From positions 1 to 6,618 of the forward strand of contig JACDBF010000065.1 in assembly GCA_013695055.1 (NCBI GenBank): a stretch of DNA of 6,618 nucleotides, written 5' to 3'. The position numbers and the translations under genes are program-made. A model generated the notes under the pieces. That model did not search any database, was not told where the DNA came from, and was given only the letters and a program-made list of their open reading frames with translations. This document shows, piece by piece, positions 1 to 5,383 of this stretch. Position 1 is the stretch's first letter. The number at the start of each line of letters is the position of its first letter. Origin of the DNA: Actinomycetota bacterium. GTDB taxonomy: Bacteria > Actinomycetota > CADDZG01 > WHSQ01.

Positions 1-576
1 GATCTGATCGTCCGCAAGATTCGAGTTGGCGACATGGAGAACAACACTTATTTGCTGGAGTGTCCCGAGACCCATGAGGCCGTGCTCATAGACGGCTGCT
101 TCGAGCCGGAGACGATCCTCGACGGAGCGCGCGACGCGAGCATCGTGGGAATCCTTCAGACCCATGGCCATCGGGATCACGTGCAGGCCCTGAAGGCTTT
201 GAAGGAGAAGCTCGAGGTGCCCGTCTACGCGCATCCCGGCGACGACTATCCCGTTGCCGTCGATCACTCTCTGTCCCACGGAGAGGTAGTGAGCTTCGGA
301 CAGCGCAGCGTCTCGGTTCTCTACACCCCCGGACACACACCTGGAGGCGCTTGCTTTCTCTCAGGACGACACCTGGTCTCAGGAGACACCCTCTTTCCCG
401 GGGGTCCAGGCAACACGTGGAACGACCGGAAGGCCTTCGAGCAGATCATCGAATCCATCTCGACTCACCTCTTCACGCTCCCCGACGACACGGCCGTTTA
501 TCCGGGCCACGGCGATGACACGACGGTGGGTGACGAGAAGCCGCATCTTCAGGAATGGAAGAGCCGCGGCTGGTAG
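1..576 (+). CDS. MBL-fold metallo-hydrolase (glyoxalase II-like), 5' end outside window
   Basis: Probable zinc-dependent hydrolase of the metallo-beta-lactamase superfamily, glyoxalase-II-like branch; substrate unknown. The reading frame is open from base 1, and the residues before the ATG at 34 (VRKIRVGD, then MENNTYLL) form the usual first beta-strand of this family. The ATG at 34 is therefore most likely internal and the true start lies upstream. Counting from that Met, the zinc motif THGHRDH is at 43-49 (H44, H46, D48, H49), the third-strand histidine is in TPGHTPGG (H101), the bridging aspartate is in SGDTLF (D118), and the last histidine is in YPGHGDDTT (H159). All metal ligands are present, so the enzyme should be active. 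Size fits a compact single-domain member of about 200 residues. The end overlaps or nearly touches the molybdoenzyme gene, suggesting co-transcription. The GDTLFPGGPGNT segment differs from persulfide dioxygenases. Cytosolic, since no signal peptide is visible. Confidence 0.88.
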   Translation, partial: DLIVRKIRVGDMENNTYLLECPETHEAVLIDGCFEPETILDGARDASIVGILQTHGHRDHVQALKALKEKLEVPVYAHPGDDYPVAVDHSLSHGEVVSFGQRSVSVLYTPGHTPGGACFLSGRHLVSGDTLFPGGPGNTWNDRKAFEQIIESISTHLFTLPDDTAVYPGHGDDTTVGDEKPHLQEWKSRGW

Positions 577-2156
577 ACGTTCCAGTAGCCGCCCGCATCG
601 CCGACAATCAAGCTATGGAAGCAGGCTTTGAGCCAGGGTCTAATTCAGAACGCCCCCTGAGGGCCGGACGAATCGCCGGGCTGCTCGCCTCGGCCGGAGC
701 CCTGGCCGCGCTGTGGATCATCTCGGTGGTCACCGATATCGTTCCCTTCGCGCCCACTGCGCTCGCGGCCCGCATCATCCGAGCCACTCCGGGGGACGCC
801 GCGACCTTCTTCATCGAGCTGTTGGGCCATTGGGCGATTCGACTCCTCACGATCGGCGTGTTGGCAGCCGCGCTGCTGCTGGGGGCGGAGGTCTTCGCTC
901 GCGCCGGCGGCCTGCGGCCCGGGGGCGCGGCTGCCGCACTTGGGGTGGTGGCGGCTGCCTCGTCTCTTGGCGAGCCCAGCTTCCGGCCGGACCCCGTTTA
1001 CGTAATTGCGGCATCGCTGTTCGCCTCCGCGCTCTACGCGGGAATTGGACGCTACATGTACATCCGGCTGACCGGAGAGCCGACCCGCTTCGATCACAGC
1101 CGCCGCAGGTTCCTCCGACTCGCGGTTGGGGGAGCTTTAGGGATCGGAATCGGAGCATTCGGCGGGGGATGGTTCGCCGGCCTCTTCTCCTCGACCGACA
1201 CCAACGTGCCTCTGGTCGATCCCGCGAAGCCCGCCAAGCTTCCCGTGCGGCAGCCATTTCCGGACATCCCGGGACTTACTCCCGAGATCACGAGCGTGGC
1301 GGATCACTACCAGGTCGACATCGATCTCGTAAAACCGTCCGTAGACGTTGACGGATGGGCCCTTGAGGTCTCGGGGCTCGTCGCAGCGCCATTGACACTC
1401 AACTTCCAGGAGCTGCAGAGCCGCTTCGAGATCGTCGAGCACTACTCCGTCTTGAGCTGCGTATCCAACGAGGTCGGCGGGAACCTGGTCGGACATTCGG
1501 CATGGGGGGGCGTTCGCCTGAGGGACGTTCTCGACGCCTCTGCTGTGCAAGATGGAGCACAAGATGTGGTGTTCAGATCGGTTGACGGGTACTCGGATTC
1601 CATCCCGATCGAGCTCGCACGCGCCGGCAACGTCCTATTGGCCGTGTCGCAGAACGGTCGATCCCTCACACGCGAGCACGGATTTCCGTGTCGCGTGAGG
1701 GTGCCGGCAATCTACGGAATGAAGAACGTCAAGTGGCTTCAAGCCATCGAGGTCGTCGGGAGCGACTACATCGGCTACTGGCAGGAGCGTGGGTGGTCCG
1801 ATGAGGCCGTCGTCAAGACCGAATCGCGAATCGACGTGGCCGGCGACGACTTCCGCGCCGCGACGGGGGAGGAGACCTGGATCGCGGGCATTGCCTGGGC
1901 GGGCGACCGGGGAATTCAGGGCGTAGAGCTCTCGGTCGACGGCGGCAGCTCCTGGGAGCAAGCGATGATGAAGGATCCGGTCTCTCCCATCTCCTGGCGC
2001 TTATGGGCTCATCGCTGGGCCCCTGAGGGGGCCGGTTCGGTGAGGATCATGTGCAGGGCGACCGACGGTGACGGCATCGTCCAGACGGCGCGCGTCGCCG
2101 GGCCTCATCCGAGCGGAGCAAGCGGCTACCACGAGGTCGTGGCCGAGGTCACGTAG
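555..2156 (+). CDS. Membrane-anchored sulfite oxidase-like molybdopterin oxidoreductase (5 TM, internal Tat motif)
   Basis: Predicted extracytoplasmic molybdenum-cofactor oxidoreductase of the sulfite oxidase family. Numbered from ATG 555, hydrophobic helices lie near 38-60, 91-113, 122-138 (weak) and 148-166. They are followed by a twin-arginine-like motif SRRRFL (182-187) that leads into a fifth helix (188-210). The catalytic domain spans about 235-405, with the cofactor-ligand cysteine C302 in LSCVSNEVGG and a typical HGFPCRVRVP...KWL segment at 375-395. A C-terminal Mo-co dimerisation-like Ig domain (about 420-518) includes VELSVDGGSSW. There is no haem b5 domain, and the membrane part has almost no histidines (H92 only), so the electron acceptor is unknown. 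An odd number of helices places the catalytic domain outside. Start is uncertain: ATG 555 overlaps the upstream gene by 22 bases, ATG 615 leaves a 38-base gap, and neither has a good ribosome site. Sulfite is only one possible substrate. Confidence 0.9.
   Translation: MEEPRLVDVPVAARIADNQAMEAGFEPGSNSERPLRAGRIAGLLASAGALAALWIISVVTDIVPFAPTALAARIIRATPGDAATFFIELLGHWAIRLLTIGVLAAALLLGAEVFARAGGLRPGGAAAALGVVAAASSLGEPSFRPDPVYVIAASLFASALYAGIGRYMYIRLTGEPTRFDHSRRRFLRLAVGGALGIGIGAFGGGWFAGLFSSTDTNVPLVDPAKPAKLPVRQPFPDIPGLTPEITSVADHYQVDIDLVKPSVDVDGWALEVSGLVAAPLTLNFQELQSRFEIVEHYSVLSCVSNEVGGNLVGHSAWGGVRLRDVLDASAVQDGAQDVVFRSVDGYSDSIPIELARAGNVLLAVSQNGRSLTREHGFPCRVRVPAIYGMKNVKWLQAIEVVGSDYIGYWQERGWSDEAVVKTESRIDVAGDDFRAATGEETWIAGIAWAGDRGIQGVELSVDGGSSWEQAMMKDPVSPISWRLWAHRWAPEGAGSVRIMCRATDGDGIVQTARVAGPHPSGASGYHEVVAEVT
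1098..1184 (+). other. Internal twin-arginine signal plus fifth transmembrane helix
   Basis: Encodes S-R-R-R-F-L (residues 182-187) followed by an uncharged Gly/Ala/Ile-rich helix to about residue 210. It sits after four Sec-type helices and before the cofactor-binding domain. The cytoplasmic loop before it is basic, which fits the positive-inside rule. Known precedents in Streptomyces are the Rieske iron-sulfur protein and a polytopic molybdoenzyme, in which Sec inserts the early helices and Tat moves the folded cofactor domain. Assignment here is by motif and position only. Confidence 0.7.
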
Positions 2157-2162
2157 GCAGCC

Positions 2163-3584
2163 TCAAGGAAGAGCCTCACAGCCGACTTCCTTCCCCGATT
2201 GGTCGCCGGGAAAGCAGCGGTCAAAGCCCGGGCCTCCCCGGAGCACGTCCCGGCCGGCGTCGCCGTAGAGGAGGTCGTCGCCGGCCCCACCGAGGATCCT
2301 GTCCTTTCCGAGCCCGGCAGTGAGCTGGTCGTCGCCTCTCGATCCAACAATGAGATCGTTGCCGTCGAACCCGCGTAGCTCATCGTCGCCTCCGCCTCCC
2401 TCGATGGTGTCGTCACCCGCCAGCCCGCAGATGACATCGCCATGGGCAGAGGGCCCCAGATGGTCGTCGTCGAGCGTGCCGATCTTCAGGCACGAGCGCA
2501 GGGTGAGTGAGCTCGAATCCTGCAACCGGGCACCCCGCGCGCCCTGAGCGTACAAGCTGGCGTCGAATCCGATGTCCTCGTCGGAGAAGGGACCCACCAC
2601 AACAGCCCACGGATTCTTGCCGTCGCACTGGAGGGTGCGCTTCTCCCTTCGCTCGAGATCGCCCTGTGTGAGCTCGATCTCGAGCCTGACCGGAACCGGA
2701 ACCGGCGCAGAGCAACTCAGCGTGCCCGTGATTACCGCCTGCCCTGTCAATGAGTTCAGCCAGCCGAAGTCGTCCACGTCGAAGTCGTCCACGTCGACGT
2801 CCGAATTGGACCCGAAGCCGCCTCCTCCTCCGGGCGAGCCCGAGCCCGCCGAGGCCCTGGAGGAGGCTGCCGTTTGAGGTGCGCGGTCGCGATTCGACAC
2901 GAGCACAGAGACGGTTGCGGTCAGCGCGACCAGCGCGGCCACGGTCACGATCAGCGCGGGAACTCGTCGTTGGGGCTCGGGGGGCTGCGGCAATGCGTCC
3001 CCGGTGATTTCGCTATAGGCGTCGTCGGATGGTTCCCACACCACGGCGCTAGCGGCTGGTTGGATGGCCCCACCTTTGAGCGCCGGCAACTCTCGATCCT
3101 CGAACCGGAAGAAGCCGCGCGGCTCAACTATTCTCTGAACCAATTCTGATGCGATTATGTCTCCACCCTCTGCGCTGTCGCACAATCGCTTTGCGAGAAC
3201 CACTGCAGAGCCGAAGTAGTCATCGTGCTCACGGAGTGGCTCACCGGCGTGCAACCCGATCCTCATGGCCACGCGAAGACCAGGGTCCTGTTGTCCATGA
3301 CGGTGCACAGCCTGCTGCATTGCGATCGCACATGTCACAGCATCGATGGCACTGGGAAACGTAGCCATCAGACCATCGCCGAGATTCTTAACCTCGGTTC
3401 CGCGATGCGTGCTTACGGCATTCCTGAGCAGTCCAAAGTGCTTACGTCGCAACCCCCCTGCGACGTCGTCTCCCAGCCTATCCAGCAGCTCAGTCGACCC
3501 GACGAGATCGCTGAAAAGGATGATGACGATTCCCGACTTGGCTCCGATCGTCCCCCGACGAGCGGACTTCCCGGACGGTCCCAA
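2163..3584 (-). CDS. Transmembrane class III adenylate cyclase with extracytoplasmic RTX calcium-binding repeats
   Basis: Predicted to make cAMP from ATP in the cytoplasm under control of an external domain. The class III cyclase domain spans about 19-150, with metal aspartates D26 (FSDLVGST) and D70 (NLGDGLMA), substrate-type lysine K66, and DDYFGSAVVLAKRLC at 121-135. The usual transition-state Asn is Val (V129), while Arg R133 is kept. One transmembrane helix (209-229) follows a basic QRR, giving N-in/C-out topology. Outside are a Gly/Ser linker, an acidic DVDDF duplication (264-273), a beta-rich Ig-like module (about 280-350, C291 and C320), then RTX nonapeptides (about 369-458) and a Cys-containing tail (C457, C469). 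The TTG start at 3584 is preceded by GGAAGGA four bases away and no ATG or GTG fits better. It lies 82 bases after the propeller gene and converges tail to tail with the molybdoenzyme. Regulator, partner and real nucleotide product are unproven. Confidence 0.9.
   Translation of the reverse strand: MGPSGKSARRGTIGAKSGIVIILFSDLVGSTELLDRLGDDVAGGLRRKHFGLLRNAVSTHRGTEVKNLGDGLMATFPSAIDAVTCAIAMQQAVHRHGQQDPGLRVAMRIGLHAGEPLREHDDYFGSAVVLAKRLCDSAEGGDIIASELVQRIVEPRGFFRFEDRELPALKGGAIQPAASAVVWEPSDDAYSEITGDALPQPPEPQRRVPALIVTVAALVALTATVSVLVSNRDRAPQTAASSRASAGSGSPGGGGGFGSNSDVDVDDFDVDDFGWLNSLTGQAVITGTLSCSAPVPVPVRLEIELTQGDLERREKRTLQCDGKNPWAVVVGPFSDEDIGFDASLYAQGARGARLQDSSSLTLRSCLKIGTLDDDHLGPSAHGDVICGLAGDDTIEGGGGDDELRGFDGNDLIVGSRGDDQLTAGLGKDRILGGAGDDLLYGDAGRDVLRGGPGFDRCFPGDQSGKEVGCEALP
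2211..2426 (-). repeat. RTX (haemolysin-type calcium-binding) nonapeptide array
   Basis: Eight consecutive nine-residue units of the GGxGxDxux type occupy residues 387-458 of the cyclase protein. The key aspartates fall exactly nine residues apart (392, 401, 410, 419, 428, 437, 446, 455). Two degenerate units in the same register precede them (D374, D383). In known proteins such arrays fold into a parallel beta-roll when calcium binds, which normally happens outside the cell. The middle units are closest to consensus (GGAGDDLLY); the fifth starts AG and the last ends with a cysteine. Confidence 0.92.
2766..2795 (-). repeat. Perfect 15-bp tandem duplication in the cyclase linker
   Basis: Two identical 15-base units, plus strand gaagtcgtccacgtc, lie head to tail and encode DVDDF twice (residues 264-273 of the cyclase protein). 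They sit in an acidic linker between the Gly/Ser-rich spacer and the beta-rich external module. Complete identity suggests a recent in-frame duplication. Confidence 0.85.
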
Positions 3585-3666
3585 GTGGTCCTTCCAGCAG
3601 CGAGTGGGATCTGACGCGTCCCAGTGTCCCCGAGCGGGCGGTCTCTGTCCAGGGCATCTGCCCCTC
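3585..3666 (-). other. Short spacer between propeller and cyclase genes
   Basis: These 82 bases hold the cyclase ribosome site and, just after the propeller stop codon, a weak hairpin (GGGC AGAT GCCC on the minus strand, 3651-3662) without a following U-run. No convincing promoter or terminator is visible, which is compatible with read-through from the propeller gene. Confidence 0.4.
3589..3595 (-). promoter_or_regulatory. Ribosome binding site deciding the TTG start of the cyclase
   Basis: Minus-strand GGAAGGA ends four bases before the TTG at 3584-3582. No in-frame ATG or GTG lies between this site and the catalytic domain, so it supports the TTG start. Confidence 0.6.
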
Positions 3667-5205
3667 CTAGCATCGAGTGCCGGTCTCGTTCACCCTGACG
3701 ACGTCGCTCGCCTGCACGTCGACGCAGTCGGTGGCGCCAGCCGGCCATTCAACCGTGACCCGGGCCCGGGTTGCATCTCCTATGCCCAGCAGCATCCGCC
3801 CGACGCCGGACTGGGAGCGCGCGGCTATGCCGTCGGTGACCTCGCGGCGGTACTCGATGCCGTCCGCCTCCACGCGAAGCGATGCTCCGTATCCCCACGG
3901 GTTCCACTCGTCCCCTTGTAGCTCGATCGCCACCCAGTTGGCGGATTCGGTGCGGTTCTCGAGTAGCTGCCAAGACCCTTCGATGTCGCTTTCCTCGCCG
4001 AGGAGAGCCCCGTTGGTCACGAAAAGATCCTGGCGCCCATCGAGGTCTCCGTCGGCCACCGAGGCGGTTTCACCACTGCCGGACCTGGGTCCCCTGAACG
4101 ACCGATCAAAGACGGTGGTGAACCTGCCGTCCTGTTGGATGAGGAAGAAGTCCGGCCGGTTGACGCCGGCTCTTTGGCCCTGAACGATAAAGGAGTCGAG
4201 GTCGCCGTCGTTGTCCACATCGAGCCACGCGCTTGAGGCTCCCGCGTCGAGGGCCACGGTGTGAGACTCGGAGAAGGTTCCCGACTCGTTGTGGAGAATG
4301 ACTGAGTTGTGGGGTGCGATCAAATGTAGATCCGGCCAACCGTCGCCGTCGTAGTCGCCCCAGACCGCCGAGCTCCAATGCCGACTTGTCACGCCCTCCG
4401 GCTGGATTTGCTCGAACGAACCACCGACGTTCTCATAAGCGCGTGCTTTCTTCGGCCGGTATCGAATCAACAACAGATCGGGGTCGCCGTCGCCGTCCCA
4501 ATCCGACCACGTTGATGCGAGCGAGTTGACTCTGGCCGAAAGCCCCACGTCGGCGCGCGCGAAGCGGCCGCGATCGTTTCGGAGCATGACATTGGGAGCC
4601 CGCGTGCGCAACTTGTTGCCTGTGAAGATGTCGAGGTCGCCGTCGGAGTCGTAGTCGATCCAGTTGACGGACCTCGATCTTCCGTATCCATTCTGCGTTC
4701 GGAACTCATGACTCTCGTTGGAGAAGCCAGCCTTGGTCTGAATCCACAATTGGTTCGCGCCGAACCCTTCGCCTTTTTGCGCGCCCGATCCACAGTAAAG
4801 GTCGACTTGGCCGTCTCCGTTTGCCTCACCCCACGCGCACGAGTGACGGTCGAAGAACTTCTTCCTTCCGGAGAAGAACATCTCGTCGCTGGCGACATAG
4901 CTTCCTGCCCGGTTAATGAAGAATCGAGGCAGATGCCAGTGCCGATTCGCCAAGAGGTCGAAGTCACCGTCGCGATCGTGGTCCACCCAGGTGGAGCCCC
5001 ACGTCATCGTGGGTTCGTGGGCGAGGTCGCGGAGAACCGTTCCGTCGACGAAGCTGATGACCGGGGAGGCAAAACCGGTATCTGTGGAGTCGGCCTGCAT
5101 CGACGTGGGCGTTTGCGGTACCACTTGGCCCGTGCACGCTATTGGCCCCGCGGCCAGCGCCCAGGAAAGCATGAGTGAAGCGACACGAGCGTAATTCTTC
5201 CGCAA
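3667..5205 (-). CDS. Exported FG-GAP/VCBS beta-propeller protein with ASPIC/UnbV domain (CRTAC1-like)
   Basis: Predicted secreted or surface-anchored calcium-binding beta-propeller; ligand unknown. Residues 1-23 form a signal peptide (basic RKNYAR, hydrophobic core LMLSWALAAG) ending in GPIAC, a weak lipobox with C24 as possible lipidation site. Seven propeller loops carry integrin-like Asp motifs: 75-83 DHDRDGDFD, 127-135 EANGDGQVD, 184-192 DYDSDGDLD, 235-243 DWDGDGDPD, 284-292 DYDGDGWPD, 329-337 DVDNDGDLD and 385-393 DGDLDGRQD. The ASPIC/UnbV domain (421-507) ends with VEWPAG and VRVNE, as in CRTAC1-like proteins. Length, about 510 residues, is normal for this architecture. The TTG start is chosen because GGGAG lies four bases upstream, it supplies the basic N-region, and no ATG or GTG exists before the upstream in-frame stop; ATG at codon 12 would remove that region. 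It lies between the Crp-family gene and the cyclase on the same strand. C494 and C512 may pair. Confidence 0.9.
   Translation of the reverse strand: MRKNYARVASLMLSWALAAGPIACTGQVVPQTPTSMQADSTDTGFASPVISFVDGTVLRDLAHEPTMTWGSTWVDHDRDGDFDLLANRHWHLPRFFINRAGSYVASDEMFFSGRKKFFDRHSCAWGEANGDGQVDLYCGSGAQKGEGFGANQLWIQTKAGFSNESHEFRTQNGYGRSRSVNWIDYDSDGDLDIFTGNKLRTRAPNVMLRNDRGRFARADVGLSARVNSLASTWSDWDGDGDPDLLLIRYRPKKARAYENVGGSFEQIQPEGVTSRHWSSAVWGDYDGDGWPDLHLIAPHNSVILHNESGTFSESHTVALDAGASSAWLDVDNDGDLDSFIVQGQRAGVNRPDFFLIQQDGRFTTVFDRSFRGPRSGSGETASVADGDLDGRQDLFVTNGALLGEESDIEGSWQLLENRTESANWVAIELQGDEWNPWGYGASLRVEADGIEYRREVTDGIAARSQSGVGRMLLGIGDATRARVTVEWPAGATDCVDVQASDVVRVNETGTRC
4027..4983 (-). repeat. Seven FG-GAP/VCBS propeller repeats with Asp-rich calcium loops
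   Basis: Seven blade units share the pattern W-x-D-x-D-x-D-G-D-x-D followed by a hydrophobic strand, at protein residues 75, 127, 184, 235, 284, 329 and 385. Spacing is 44-57 residues, fitting a seven-bladed propeller. On the plus strand these appear as recurring gtcgccgtc-like stretches. Units 2 and 7 diverge most from consensus. Confidence 0.85.
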
Positions 5206-5209
5206 TTGG

Positions 5210-5214
5210 CTCCC
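5210..5214 (-). promoter_or_regulatory. Ribosome binding site for the TTG start of the propeller gene
   Basis: Minus-strand GGGAG is separated by four bases (CCAA) from the TTG at 5205-5203. It supports the non-ATG start that yields a complete signal peptide. Confidence 0.5.
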
Positions 5215-5237
5215 AGAGTAAAACTGCCGGCGCTTGT

Positions 5238-5254
5238 CTCTACTAACAGTAGAG
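5238..5254. promoter_or_regulatory. Inverted repeat CTCTAC-N5-GTAGAG, possible operator
   Basis: A perfect 6-base inverted repeat with a TAACA spacer lies 33-49 bases upstream of the propeller TTG. A third copy of the half-site, within TTGTTCTCTAC, is at 5277-5282. Size and placement fit a dimeric repressor or activator site, or a small 5' UTR hairpin. No U-run follows, so it is not a classical terminator. The binding factor is unknown. Confidence 0.45.
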
Positions 5255-5383
5255 GGAGGCGATCATCCCAATTGTTCTCTACCCAACAAGCCGGCTGTTC
5301 GCATGGCAACAGCGATTTGAACGCCGGACAATGTGATGCTTGGAGGCCGGCAAATACACATCTTTTTCACGTGACATCACAGA

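Larger units (their letters stand above)
5206..5383. other. Intergenic region between the Crp-family and propeller genes
   Basis: The largest gene-free stretch, 178 bases, visibly less GC-rich than its surroundings. It holds a perfect inverted repeat at 5238-5254, an additional CTCTAC copy at 5277-5282, the propeller ribosome site, several CCGGC motifs, and a TCACGTGA palindrome close to the end of the Crp-family gene. No U-tailed terminator and no good -10/-35 pair was found by eye. It probably contains the propeller gene promoter, since spacing is much larger than between the other minus-strand genes. Confidence 0.5.

Noticed and set aside
34..36. ATG at 34 as the start of the hydrolase
   Set aside because: The frame stays open to base 1 and encodes VRKIRVGD, the family's normal first strand, so the gene is cut by the window edge.
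1..2156. Persulfide dioxygenase plus sulfite oxidase pair for sulfide oxidation
   Set aside because: The idea is attractive, but the hydrolase has THGHRDH and GDTLFPGGPGNT rather than the typical ETHE1 motifs (GDxLLIR..GRxDFQ), so the link is not supported.
2157..2162. Bidirectional terminator between the convergent genes
   Set aside because: Only six bases separate the stop codons, and no strong U-tailed hairpin was seen in the flanking coding ends.
2163..3584. CyaA-like RTX toxin
   Set aside because: The cyclase is class III with an internal transmembrane helix, there is no long RTX region or type I secretion signal, and no type I secretion genes are nearby.
3651..3662. Terminator between the propeller and cyclase genes
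   Set aside because: The stem is only four to five pairs and has no U-run.
3346..3921. Plus-strand open frame of 191 codons, and other long antisense frames over the propeller, cyclase and molybdoenzyme genes
   Set aside because: Composition is low-complexity Arg/Ser/Pro typical of GC-rich shadows, and they lie opposite well-supported genes with clear domains.
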